A stretch of DNA of 33,420 nucleotides. It comes from Victivallales bacterium (GTDB lineage: Bacteria; Verrucomicrobiota; Lentisphaeria; Oligosphaerales; Oligosphaeraceae). The stretch lies in assembly GCA_017417585.1 (NCBI GenBank), contig JAFPYX010000073.1, forward strand, positions 1 through 33,420, written 5' to 3'. Positions 7,689 to 15,455 of this stretch are shown here, piece by piece (position 1 is the stretch's first letter; each line of letters starts with the position of its first letter). The translations under genes were made by a program, and so were the position numbers. The notes beneath the pieces are model-generated. The model searched no databases and was not told the origin of the DNA. It worked only from the letters and a program-made list of their open reading frames with translations.

Positions 7689-7703
7689 GGAGGATTCAAA
7701 TTG
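7689..7703 (+). promoter_or_regulatory. Ribosome binding site with TTG start
   Basis: GGAGG (7689-7693) is followed by 7 nt and then TTG (7701-7703). This perfect Shine-Dalgarno spacing fixes the RNase start at a TTG codon rather than at the upstream ATG at 7539. Confidence 0.85.
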
Positions 7704-9095
7704 GACATCCAGCTCAGTTTCCATGGCGCGGCAGGCAATGTCACCGGCTCCTGCTACCTGCTGCGAGCCAACGACAAGAACATCCTGATCGACTGCGGGC
7801 TCTACCAGGAACACGACCTCAAGGCTCGCAACTGGGAACGCTTCCCCATGAGCCCCCACAAAATCGACGCGGTGGTCCTGACGCATGCGCACCTCGACCA
7901 CTGCGGGCGCCTTCCGAGGCTGATCAAGTTCGGCTTCGATGGCCCCATCCACTGCACCAGCGCCACCGCCGACATCGCCAAAATCGTATTGATGGACTGC
8001 GGACGGCTCAACGAGGAAGACGCCGAGTTCAAGCGCCGCCGCCATGAGAAGGAAGGACGCCAGGGACCCTTCCCCGAGGAGCCGCTCTACACCGAGGAGG
8101 AAGCCGAGGAGGTCGCGAAGTATTTCCAGAAATGGAACTACGCGCAGCGCTTCGAGCTGGGCGCGGGCGTCACCTGCGAATTCATCGAGGTCGGTCACAT
8201 CCTCGGCGCGGCATGCGTGAAGATCACCGTCGAGCAGGAGGGCGAGAAACGGACCATCCTCTTCTCTGGAGACGTCGGGCGCTGGGACATGCCGATTCTC
8301 CGCGACCCCAAGCCGATTGGCCAGGCCGACTATGTGGTGGTCGAGTCCACATACGGCAACCGCGACCATGAGCCCACCGGAAGCATCCCCGACGAGCTGG
8401 CGGAAATCGTCAACCGCACCGCGCAGGCTGGCGGCAACATCGTCATCCCCAGTTTCGCGATCGAGCGCACGCAGGAACTGCTCTACTTCCTCGCATTGCT
8501 GTGCAAGGACAACCGGATTCCGCACCTGAGAATCTTCGTCGACTCCCCGATGGCCAGCCAGGTCAACACCGTCTTCAAGCGGCACCCGTTCCTCTTCGAC
8601 ACCGAGACCATCCGGCTCGCACAGACCATCCGGCTGGACAACGTGACCGTGGTGCGCTCCTCCCAGGAGTCCAAGTCCATCAACCACATCCGCGGCTCGG
8701 TCATCATCATCGCGGGTTCCGGGATGTGCACCGGCGGCCGCATCAAGCACCACCTCTGCTACAACATCGGACGTCCGGAATGCACGGTGCTCTTTGTCGG
8801 ATACCAGGCCAGCAACACCCTTGGACGTCAAATCCTCGATGGCGAAAAGCAGGTCCGAATCCTCGGCGAGGAATACGACGTCAAGGCGCAAATCTCACGC
8901 ATCTCCGGCTTCTCCGCGCACGCCGACCGCACCGAACTGCTCAAGTGGCTCGAGGGCCTCTCAAACACTCCGCGGCGCGTCTTCGTAACCCATGGCGAAC
9001 CGGACGCCTCCGCGGCGCTGGCCGAGCTTATCCGTGAAAAGAAGGGCTTCGAGACCGTAGTCCCTGCCTATCAGGATGCCGTGTCCCTGGACTGA
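7701..9095 (+). CDS. Metallo-beta-lactamase/beta-CASP RNA-processing nuclease
   Basis: A 464-residue protein of the CPSF73-like beta-CASP branch of the metallo-beta-lactamase fold. The motifs are ordered as in active nucleases: HAHLDH at 62-67, H166 (VGHILGA), D191 (FSGD), the beta-CASP region in the middle (SFAIERTQELLYFL, SGMCTGGRI), H407 (SAHADR) and H431 (VTHGE). The family are zinc-dependent RNA endo/exonucleases acting in the cytoplasm. The N-terminus MDIQLSFHGAAGNVTGSCYL matches the usual family start, agreeing with the TTG start. It follows the rhamnosidase at 166 nt and precedes the EF-hand gene by 42 nt. It is not RNase J, whose domain layout and length differ; the exact RNA target is unknown. 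Confidence 0.88.
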   Translation: MDIQLSFHGAAGNVTGSCYLLRANDKNILIDCGLYQEHDLKARNWERFPMSPHKIDAVVLTHAHLDHCGRLPRLIKFGFDGPIHCTSATADIAKIVLMDCGRLNEEDAEFKRRRHEKEGRQGPFPEEPLYTEEEAEEVAKYFQKWNYAQRFELGAGVTCEFIEVGHILGAACVKITVEQEGEKRTILFSGDVGRWDMPILRDPKPIGQADYVVVESTYGNRDHEPTGSIPDELAEIVNRTAQAGGNIVIPSFAIERTQELLYFLALLCKDNRIPHLRIFVDSPMASQVNTVFKRHPFLFDTETIRLAQTIRLDNVTVVRSSQESKSINHIRGSVIIIAGSGMCTGGRIKHHLCYNIGRPECTVLFVGYQASNTLGRQILDGEKQVRILGEEYDVKAQISRISGFSAHADRTELLKWLEGLSNTPRRVFVTHGEPDASAALAELIREKKGFETVVPAYQDAVSLD

Positions 9096-9137
9096 CCATT
9101 TTCTTCAATATCATCCCTCATCTCACAGGAAACCACC

Positions 9138-11504
9138 ATGAAATTCATCCGTGAAGGCAAGGCCTACCAGCTCGTCATCGAGAATGGCCATGATCTGAAA
9201 GACGCCCTGACCCTGGACGAGGCGCTGTGGGTCGCCATGAGCGCCCCCGTCAAGGCCTTTGTCTGCGACCAGAAGTTCCTGGCATACGTGGACACCAACA
9301 AAACGGGACACATTTCCAGCGAGGAACTCAAGGCCGCGATCCGCTGGCTGCTGGACGTCTATCCCAAGAAAGACCAGATCACCGCGAAGTTCAGCGGTCA
9401 ACTACAGCTGGCCGACCTCAACATCGAATCTGAAACGGGCAAGGCCATCGACCACTCCGCCCGGTACATCCTGAAAGACCTGGAGGCGAAAAACCAGGAG
9501 GCCATCGATCTGGCCACGGTCCGCAAATTCCAGGACATCCTGACCGCACGGCCCTTGAACGGCGACGGCGTGATTTCGCTGCTGGCGACAACGGAGACCA
9601 AAGATGCCGCCAAGGCCGAAGACATGAAGAGCCTGGTGGCCGATGCAGTCCTGGCGACCGGCGGCACGCTGGATTTGGACGGCACCCAGGGGGCGACCCT
9701 GGAACAGGTCAAGACCTTCTATGACGCCATACCGCAGTATCTGGAATGGCTGGCCGCCGGGGCCTTGCCCGAGGGGGCAACCACTTCGGAGATCCAGCCG
9801 TTCGGCGGCGACACCGGGGCCATGCTTGCCTTGCTGGATGCCAACCGGGCGCTGGTGGATGAATTCTTCAAGCTATGCGACCTCCAAGGCTTCGACCACC
9901 GGCTGACCGGCATGACGCTCCAGGGCGACGGTGCTCCCACCTCGATCGACCCCACCCAGTGGCCGGGTGTCGAATCCCACCTCAAGGCGATGCCGCTTGT
10001 CCAGCCCGCCGGGAAGGACGAAATCCCGCTGGACAACCTGGACTACATCAATCCTCTCTACCGTGACTGGTGGCGCGACCTCCTCAACAAAATCATCAAG
10101 CCGGTGCTGGGCGCTGACACGCAGGCGCTCACGCCCGCTGGCTGGGCAAAGGTCCAGGCGGTCTTCGGCCCCTACAAGGACTACATGGCGTCGCAAAAGG
10201 GCGGCTTCTGCGCCGCCGTCGATGTCGAGCACCTGCGTAAATACGCGGCCGACGCGGAGCTGATTCCGCTCGCCGAGGACCTGGCCACGCGCGACGCCGC
10301 CGTGGCGGCCATTCTCAAGGAGGCGGGAGCCGTTGAACAGGCGTTGTTGTACCTGCAGCATCTCGTGTCGCTGTGCAACAACTTCATCAGCTTCCCGGAC
10401 CTCTACGAACCCAAGCAGCTCACGCTCTTCGAGCGCGGCAAATGCGTCATCGACGGGCGCTGGTTCAACATGTGCTTCCCGGTGAACGACCTGGGCGCCC
10501 ACTCCGCGCTGGCCGCCAACAGCAGTATGTTCCTCATCTATGTCGAAGTCGAAGCAAAGCCGCCATACACCGTCTGCGCCCCTGTCACCATCGGCGACAA
10601 GGGAAACCTCACGGTCGGCAAGCGCGGCATCTTCTTCGACCGGGACGGCGTGGAATTCACCTGCCACATCACCAAGGTCATTGAGAATCCCGTCTGTCTC
10701 AAGGAAGCGCTTCTGGCGCCTTTCTCGAAATTCGGCAAGATGGCGGAGGACAAAGTCTCAAGCATGGCCAGCAACTCCGACGCGACCATCACCAAGAACA
10801 TGAGCGAAACGCTCAACGACCCAAAGGCCGCAGCGGCGGCCACGGCGGCGCAGGCGCCTGCGCCGAAGGACGGAGGAGGAAACAAGGCGATGATGTTTGC
10901 CGGCGTCGGCATGGCATTTGCCGCGCTTTCCAGCGCCTTCGCCTTCATCTGCAAGACGCTTTCGAGCATGAGCACGGTGGCCATCCTGGTTTCGCTATTG
11001 GCAGTCATCCTCATACTGCTGACGCCGATTGCCTTGCTGGCCATCCTGAAGCTCCGGCGGCAGGATTTGTCCAGCCTGCTGGAAGGCAATGGCTGGGCCA
11101 TCAACTCCCGCCTGCGGCTTACCCGGAAACAGCGCAAATCCTTCTCGCGCGGAGGGCGGTTCCCGAAAGACGCCGAAGGCACGCCCTATAAGCGTTTCCT
11201 GCATTTCATCGCTTGGCTGGTTTTCATCCTGGTGGTTGTCATCGGCGGCACTTTCGCGTTTTTCTGGTACAAGGACTATGCGGCAGAAAAGGCCGCTGAA
11301 ACCGCCATGCAGGAATATGAAGCCAGGCCACACAGAATGAACCCGAACGCCATCACAGAGGCGCCCGCTGGAAAGCAGGAGGGTGTACCTGCGGAAGAGG
11401 CGCCCGCCGGAGAGCAGGGGGGCACTACAGCGGAAGAGGCGCCCGCCGGAGAGCAGGAGGGTGTGCCTGCGGAAGAGGCGCCCGCCGAGCCGTCTGGGAA
11501 CTAA
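9138..11504 (+). CDS. EF-hand protein with C-terminal membrane anchor, unknown function
   Basis: A 788-residue protein I do not recognise as a named family. Residues 52-63 form a canonical calcium-binding EF-hand loop (DTNKTGHISSEE: D52, N54, T56, G57, I59, E63). Two weaker EF-like segments follow at 139-147 (PLNGDGVIS) and 179-190 (DLDGTQGATLEQ). The middle 200-570 is soluble and aspartate-rich, with many alanines. Membrane helices are predicted at about 585-606, 612-640 and 687-711. From residue 741 the tail consists of 13-residue repeats of EEAPAGEQEGVPA type. There is no N-terminal signal peptide, so the large domain probably faces the cytoplasm unless exported otherwise. AGGA lies upstream of the ATG. 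It ends 16 nt before the LolA-like gene, suggesting one transcript. A calcium-responsive envelope role is inference. Confidence 0.72.
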   Translation: MKFIREGKAYQLVIENGHDLKDALTLDEALWVAMSAPVKAFVCDQKFLAYVDTNKTGHISSEELKAAIRWLLDVYPKKDQITAKFSGQLQLADLNIESETGKAIDHSARYILKDLEAKNQEAIDLATVRKFQDILTARPLNGDGVISLLATTETKDAAKAEDMKSLVADAVLATGGTLDLDGTQGATLEQVKTFYDAIPQYLEWLAAGALPEGATTSEIQPFGGDTGAMLALLDANRALVDEFFKLCDLQGFDHRLTGMTLQGDGAPTSIDPTQWPGVESHLKAMPLVQPAGKDEIPLDNLDYINPLYRDWWRDLLNKIIKPVLGADTQALTPAGWAKVQAVFGPYKDYMASQKGGFCAAVDVEHLRKYAADAELIPLAEDLATRDAAVAAILKEAGAVEQALLYLQHLVSLCNNFISFPDLYEPKQLTLFERGKCVIDGRWFNMCFPVNDLGAHSALAANSSMFLIYVEVEAKPPYTVCAPVTIGDKGNLTVGKRGIFFDRDGVEFTCHITKVIENPVCLKEALLAPFSKFGKMAEDKVSSMASNSDATITKNMSETLNDPKAAAAATAAQAPAPKDGGGNKAMMFAGVGMAFAALSSAFAFICKTLSSMSTVAILVSLLAVILILLTPIALLAILKLRRQDLSSLLEGNGWAINSRLRLTRKQRKSFSRGGRFPKDAEGTPYKRFLHFIAWLVFILVVVIGGTFAFFWYKDYAAEKAAETAMQEYEARPHRMNPNAITEAPAGKQEGVPAEEAPAGEQGGTTAEEAPAGEQEGVPAEEAPAEPSGN
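11358..11486 (+). repeat. 39-bp in-frame tandem repeat in EF-hand gene
   Basis: Three full 39-bp units (11358-11396, 11397-11435, 11436-11474) plus a 12-bp partial copy encode the Ala/Glu/Pro-rich tail. The units differ at a few positions. Such repeats can change copy number between strains. Confidence 0.93.
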
Positions 11505-11520
11505 CCCCCGGAACCCTGCC

Positions 11521-12342
11521 ATGGCACTCCACAGGAATCAGCATCTAGCCCAAGTTGCAATGCGCCATATCGTTCCAACCATTGTGCTGTTCGCGGCGCT
11601 GTGTGCATCGCCGGCAAGCTTTTCCCAAGAGGCGAACGTTCCTCCTGCAGGAGTCGTCTTGCCTGGAGAAGAAGTGCCCTTTTCGGATTTGCCTCCGCAG
11701 GAATTCCTTCGGCTGCTGCGCGAACCATTGGCGCAGGATGCCTGGGGGGAATTCACCGGACGTATCATCCATCAGAGAAAGGGGCAAAAAAAGCTCGAGG
11801 CCACCTTGCGTGTACGAATCACCTTCACTCCCGAGTCGCTCTATGCGCAACTGGTCCTCAATGATCAGAATGTCTATGGACTGGAGCAACTTCGTGAGAC
11901 GGCTGGAAAGACTGTCCAGCATCTGGACCTTCCCGAAGAAGAGACAAAACCAAGCCTCTTCGACTTTGGAGTGTCGCCTTCCGATTTGTCCTTCTCTTTC
12001 ATCTACTGGGATTTCGTTCAGGAATTGCCGCGTGACTCCAGCCGCTGGCAGGAATGCCGCGTGATGCGGCTGGCCGATCCAGCGGGGGACGGCCATGTGG
12101 ATGTCTGGTTCCAGGCCGAATATGGCTTCCCCATGGAGGCAAAGTGGTATCGCAACAACGAAACCAAGCCTTGGCGGACGCTCGTCATGCAGGGCGCAAA
12201 GAAATTCGAGAACGGCCTCTGGTTCGTAAAGGAGATGCGGCTGGACGGCGACACCTGGAAGACGCAGGTCAAGTTCGACTTTGCGGAGAAGAATGAAATC
12301 GGCGTGGGGCAGCCCCACGCCGAGACCGTCGAGTTCGATTAG
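11521..12342 (+). CDS. Secreted LolA/LolB-fold-like protein
   Basis: A 273-residue protein with an N-terminal signal peptide: hydrophobic core VPTIVLFAALCASPA, likely cleavage after SFS near residue 35. The mature part is beta-rich, and its C-terminal stretch (YGFPMEAKWY, PWRTLVMQGAKKFENGLWFVKEMRL) resembles the outer-membrane lipoprotein-sorting-like proteins (LolA-like fold) found in many Gram-negative bacteria. It therefore probably acts in the periplasm, perhaps binding a lipid or lipoprotein; the ligand is unknown. The start is the ATG at 11521, with GGAA upstream; an alternative ATG at 11560 would shorten the signal peptide. It follows the EF-hand gene by 16 nt and is followed by an intercistronic heptad element. 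The family assignment is by motif resemblance only. Confidence 0.62.
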   Translation: MALHRNQHLAQVAMRHIVPTIVLFAALCASPASFSQEANVPPAGVVLPGEEVPFSDLPPQEFLRLLREPLAQDAWGEFTGRIIHQRKGQKKLEATLRVRITFTPESLYAQLVLNDQNVYGLEQLRETAGKTVQHLDLPEEETKPSLFDFGVSPSDLSFSFIYWDFVQELPRDSSRWQECRVMRLADPAGDGHVDVWFQAEYGFPMEAKWYRNNETKPWRTLVMQGAKKFENGLWFVKEMRLDGDTWKTQVKFDFAEKNEIGVGQPHAETVEFD

Positions 12343-12350
12343 GGTCCATA

Positions 12351-12434
12351 GTTTAAGGCATAAAGTTTAAAGTTCATCATTTGATGGTGGGATAATGCAA
12401 TTTTGCCTTGGAACTTTAACTTTATTCTTTAACC
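12351..12434 (+). repeat. Intercistronic inverted heptad element
   Basis: The left arm at 12351-12375 is made of heptads (GTTTAAG, GCATAAA, GTTTAAA, GTTC). The right arm at 12411-12434 (GAACTTTAACTTTATT and following CTTTAACC) is its imperfect reverse complement, with about 35 nt between. It fills the space between a stop codon and the next start codon. The same arrangement, built from the same heptads, occurs on the minus strand at 21703-21798. Confidence 0.8.
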
Positions 12435-12453
12435 TTTTTCACTTGAGACTCGA

Positions 12454-13161
12454 ATGACAACCCGCAAGGCAGAGGAATATGCGGAGCGCGAACTGAAGCG
12501 CCGCCTGTCCCCCCGTCATGGCCTGAGCATCTGGTGGGTCATCTTATGGGTTCCGGTACTGTGGCTGGCCAGTGTTCTTTTGCTTGTATCGCTGTGGCGT
12601 TTCCCGAAGGATTTTGTGACGGGCTGGCCTGCCATTTCCTTTGCCGTGGCCTTCCTGGCGGGAAGCGTCCTCTTCTGCATTTTCCCTTGCCGTCCGCTGT
12701 ATGTCTTCGGCCATGAATTGACGCACTGGCTGGCCGCCGTCCTCACGGCTCGCCAGACCGGCGCTCTTCGGCTGGGGCTTCGCAAGGGAAGCGTGGAAAT
12801 CCCACGTCCGACGCTCTTCATAGCACTGGCGCCCTACTTCATTCCCCTGTTTCTGCTGATTTCCGCAGGGCTCTTCGCCTTTGCGGGGCTTTGCTGGCCA
12901 AGTACGCCGCCTCTTTTCTGGTGCGCCGCCTTTGCCTGGCTGGGGCTGTGCTACTCCTACCACATCGTGCTTACTATTTTGGCTTTGGCGCACGGACAGA
13001 GCGATTTGCAATACCGCGGGCCGATGCTTTCCTACGCGGTGATTCTCTTCGGCAACCTCCTGGTGCTTTACCTGGCCATGGTGATGCTCTCCCAGAACTG
13101 GCGCGCCGGCTGGGAAATCCCGTGGCAGATTTTCCTTGAACTCAAGCGGAGCATCCCATGA
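12454..13161 (+). CDS. Membrane protein with HELTH zinc-protease motif
   Basis: A 235-residue polytopic membrane protein with roughly five to six hydrophobic segments. The sequence FGHELTHWLAA puts an HExxH zinc-binding motif at residues 87-91 in a hydrophobic context, as in M50-type intramembrane metalloproteases and related membrane-embedded peptidases. A clear third zinc ligand (NPxG or LDG motif) is not evident; D183 in GQSDLQY is one candidate. Proteolysis is therefore likely but not certain. It begins after the heptad inverted element, has only a weak ribosome binding site, and its last four bases (ATGA) overlap the start of the next gene, a secreted cysteine peptidase. The overlap suggests translational coupling and a shared process at the envelope. 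Confidence 0.6.
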   Translation: MTTRKAEEYAERELKRRLSPRHGLSIWWVILWVPVLWLASVLLLVSLWRFPKDFVTGWPAISFAVAFLAGSVLFCIFPCRPLYVFGHELTHWLAAVLTARQTGALRLGLRKGSVEIPRPTLFIALAPYFIPLFLLISAGLFAFAGLCWPSTPPLFWCAAFAWLGLCYSYHIVLTILALAHGQSDLQYRGPMLSYAVILFGNLLVLYLAMVMLSQNWRAGWEIPWQIFLELKRSIP

Positions 13162-14039
13162 AAAAAGTCCTTCTGCTATTGCTTGGCTTCCTTCTCCTTG
13201 CTTCGGGAGACACCTTCGCCAAGTCCCAAAAATCCTCCCGGCGGCCGCCCGGACCGCCGCCGGCAAAAAAAGAACAGGAAATCCGCAGGGAGATTGACAT
13301 TCCGCGCGGAGATGTCTCCTCGGACCGGAATCTTCGGCGACATGTCAAGCACTATAGCGGCGACATCTGGATTTCGGGCATACCCATGTACGACCAGGGG
13401 AACCGCCCAGAATGCGCCATCGCGGTAGTGCGCAGACTCCTGGACTACTATGCTTCGGGAAACCGCGTGAACATGAATGCGCTACGCCAGGCGCTCGGCT
13501 ATGACAAAAGAAAGGGCACCGATGTCTGGCAGATGGTCGCCGCCATTCAGAAGTATTCACGTCAGCTGCACCTGAATTTCCAGCCGATTTACGATTACAT
13601 GACAACTGTCCAGGACATCCAGGAGGAATTGAAGAAATACAATCGCTACGCCAGTAAAAACCATGCCATTGACATCCCCAGGGACATCCGTTCCGTCGAT
13701 GGATTTTCCCCTTTCGTCAAAAAGATTGACTTCTCGGCCTGGTCGAAAATGCGCACGTCGGAACAAAGGCGCGAACAGGCCCAGGCCTGGAAACAGATTG
13801 TTCGGCAGATTGACCAGGGCATACCAGTGGTCTGGGGAGTCTACCTCGGACTGGCGCGGGAGCAAGGCGTCAGACAGTCAAATGGAGGGCATTTGCGCCT
13901 GATCATCGGCTACAACGCCGCCAAAGGGCGCATCATCTACTCGGATAGCTGGGGGAGAGGACATGAGAAAAAGGAAATGCCGTGGAATGCCGCCTGGGCC
14001 ATCACCTGGAATCTCTTCGTTCTCAGGCCCATAAACTAA
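13158..14039 (+). CDS. Secreted C39-like papain-fold cysteine peptidase
   Basis: A 293-residue protein with a classical signal peptide (MKKVLLLLLGFLLLASGDTFA, cleaved after about residue 21) and a basic, proline-rich linker at 24-40. The domain beginning at residue 74 shows the C39/papain-like pattern: oxyanion-hole Q80 and catalytic C86 in MYDQGNRPECA, H245 in NGGHLRLIIGY, and D263 in YSDSWG in place of the more common Asn or Asp. All three catalytic positions are present, so it should be active. It would work outside the cytoplasmic membrane. The gene overlaps the HELTH membrane gene by 4 nt and is 27 nt before ispE. The substrate is unknown; peptidoglycan- or protein-directed roles are both possible. 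Confidence 0.7.
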   Translation: MKKVLLLLLGFLLLASGDTFAKSQKSSRRPPGPPPAKKEQEIRREIDIPRGDVSSDRNLRRHVKHYSGDIWISGIPMYDQGNRPECAIAVVRRLLDYYASGNRVNMNALRQALGYDKRKGTDVWQMVAAIQKYSRQLHLNFQPIYDYMTTVQDIQEELKKYNRYASKNHAIDIPRDIRSVDGFSPFVKKIDFSAWSKMRTSEQRREQAQAWKQIVRQIDQGIPVVWGVYLGLAREQGVRQSNGGHLRLIIGYNAAKGRIIYSDSWGRGHEKKEMPWNAAWAITWNLFVLRPIN

Positions 14040-14066
14040 AAAACAACCATCGCCTCGCGCAGAATC

Positions 14067-14909
14067 TTGAAAACCGCTGTCGCAAAAGTAAATCTCTTCC
14101 TGGAAGTCGGCAACCGACGTCCTCAGGATGACCGACACGAAATCCGCACGCTCTTCCTTCCCGTGCCACAGCTCGCCGATGACGTCGAGGTCGCCGCGAA
14201 TCCTCCCGGGAAAGGCCTCGAAATGCGGCTCTGCGGGCGAGAAGTGCGGGGGGGAGGATCGGTTGCCGAAAACCTCGCCGGGCGCGCCGTACGCGCATTC
14301 TGCGCGGAATTCGGGCTGTCTGAGGACTTCCGTGTCACTCTTGTCAAGCGCATTCCCGTTTCCGCGGGGCTGGGCGGCGGCTCGTCGGATGCGGCGGCGG
14401 CGCTGCTGGAGATGCGGCGCCTGACTGGGATGCCCGCTTCGGCGGACGGGCTTCGGCCGCTGGCCGCCCGCCTTGGCGCAGACGTCGCGTTCTTCCTGAA
14501 TCCCGTGCCCTCATTGGGGACGGGCATCGGCGAAGTGCTCCGTCCGGTGCGGATTTCCGCAGACTACGAGCTGGTCATCGCCTATCCGGGATGTCCCTCG
14601 CCGGTCAGCTGGGCGTACCGGCATTGCCATCGTCCGCCCGCCGTCAAGCCGCCGGCCTGGCCGCCGTCGGAGGAACAACTGGCAAGCATCGAGGGGCTGG
14701 CGGCGCTGCTCTGGAATGATCTGGGCTTTGCCATGGAGGAGAAATTTCCCTTGCTGACAATGCTCCGCGAGGGGCTTTTCCGCTGTGGCGCGTTGGCGGC
14801 GGCGGTCTCCGGAAGCGGCTCCAGCGTCTTCGGCCTGGCCAGACCAGGGCAGGGTGCCGCCATCCGTGCCAAATTGAAGGAGGCTTTTCCTTGTATTGAA
14901 GTGTTCTAG
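14067..14909 (+). CDS. ispE: 4-diphosphocytidyl-2-C-methyl-D-erythritol kinase
   Basis: A 280-residue GHMP kinase of the MEP isoprenoid pathway; it phosphorylates CDP-methylerythritol with ATP in the cytoplasm. Visible family features are K7 in the N-terminal AKVNLFLEV, the glycine-rich ATP motif PVSAGLGGGSSDAAAAL at 97-113, D139 in LGADVAFFL (catalytic Asp), and the C-terminal VSGSGSSVFGL. The length is normal. The start is a TTG at 14067, because no ATG lies near the conserved AKVNL; the ribosome binding site is poor. It sits 27 nt behind the cysteine peptidase and is followed by a 9-nt repeat that overlaps its stop codon. Its position with envelope genes does not imply joint function. Confidence 0.9.
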   Translation: MKTAVAKVNLFLEVGNRRPQDDRHEIRTLFLPVPQLADDVEVAANPPGKGLEMRLCGREVRGGGSVAENLAGRAVRAFCAEFGLSEDFRVTLVKRIPVSAGLGGGSSDAAAALLEMRRLTGMPASADGLRPLAARLGADVAFFLNPVPSLGTGIGEVLRPVRISADYELVIAYPGCPSPVSWAYRHCHRPPAVKPPAWPPSEEQLASIEGLAALLWNDLGFAMEEKFPLLTMLREGLFRCGALAAAVSGSGSSVFGLARPGQGAAIRAKLKEAFPCIEVF

Positions 14910-14929
14910 TAGTTCTAGAAGTTCTAGAA
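14903..14929. repeat. Tandem 9-nt repeat, 3 units
   Basis: Three units, GTTCTAGTA, GTTCTAGAA and GTTCTAGAA, start inside the last codons of ispE and include its TAG stop. Each unit holds a CTAG core, and TTCTAGAA is itself a palindrome. Confidence 0.88.
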
Positions 14930-14953
14930 AACCACAACCCACAGGAGAAACAA

Positions 14954-15343
14954 ATGTCTAGCAAACGTGGTGATGTCTTTTTGTGCAAGGCCTGCGGCGC
15001 CGTCGTGGAGGCGCTGGAGAACAGCGACTGCACTCCTCGCTGCTGCGGCGAGGAAATGGTGATTCAGATTCCCAATACGGTGGATGCCGCGAAGGAGAAG
15101 CACGTGCCCGTTGTGGAGAAGTCCGCCTCCGGCGGCGTGCTGGTGAAAATCGGCTCCGTTGCACACCCGATGGCGGCGGACCATTATATCACATGGGTGC
15201 AGATTGAGACGGCCGACCGCATGGGACGTCACTACTTCCAGCCTGGAGACACGCCGGAGTTCGAGTTCAAGTGCCCATACGAGTCAGGCATCGTCGTAAA
15301 GGCCTACTGCAACAAGCACGGCCTTTGGCAGACCACCATCTGA
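14954..15343 (+). CDS. dfx: Desulfoferrodoxin-type superoxide reductase
   Basis: A 129-residue two-domain iron protein that reduces superoxide to hydrogen peroxide without making oxygen, as in anaerobes. The N-terminal desulforedoxin-like site is formed by C11, C14, C30 and C31. The catalytic neelaredoxin site is formed by H50, H71, H77, C119 and H122, with the conserved Lys before H50 (EKHVP). All ligands of the two-iron class are present, so it is intact and active. It is cytoplasmic, with AGGAG upstream of the ATG. It follows ispE by 44 nt and ends before a bidirectional hairpin terminator. No rubredoxin or rubrerythrin gene is adjacent to supply electrons or remove peroxide. Confidence 0.95.
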   Translation: MSSKRGDVFLCKACGAVVEALENSDCTPRCCGEEMVIQIPNTVDAAKEKHVPVVEKSASGGVLVKIGSVAHPMAADHYITWVQIETADRMGRHYFQPGDTPEFEFKCPYESGIVVKAYCNKHGLWQTTI

Positions 15344-15387
15344 TTTCGCATGTCCGTCCATGCAGGACGGATTACATCCCTAAAAGC

Positions 15388-15431
15388 AAACCGCGCCGTT
15401 GCACCCTTTTCCGGGCGTTGCGGCGCGGTTT
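15388..15431. terminator. Bidirectional terminator between convergent genes
   Basis: An 11-bp perfect stem, AAACCGCGCCG (15388-15398) with CGGCGCGGTTT (15421-15431), lies between superoxide reductase (plus) and a pseudopilin gene (minus). Minus-strand RNA continues with GCTTTT, so termination is stronger in that direction. A smaller hairpin (CCGTCC/GGACGG, 15354-15370) precedes it. Confidence 0.7.
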
Positions 15432-15455
15432 CGCTACATTGTTGTCCGGGAGGCT

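Noticed and set aside
7539..7700. N-terminal extension of the RNase from an ATG at 7539
   Set aside because: It consists of translated 9-nt repeats and lacks homology; GGAGG plus TTG at 7701 is the better start.
11383..11520. Upstream extension of the LolA-like gene
   Set aside because: It is an out-of-frame reading of the 39-bp repeats of the preceding gene; the signal peptide begins after 11521.
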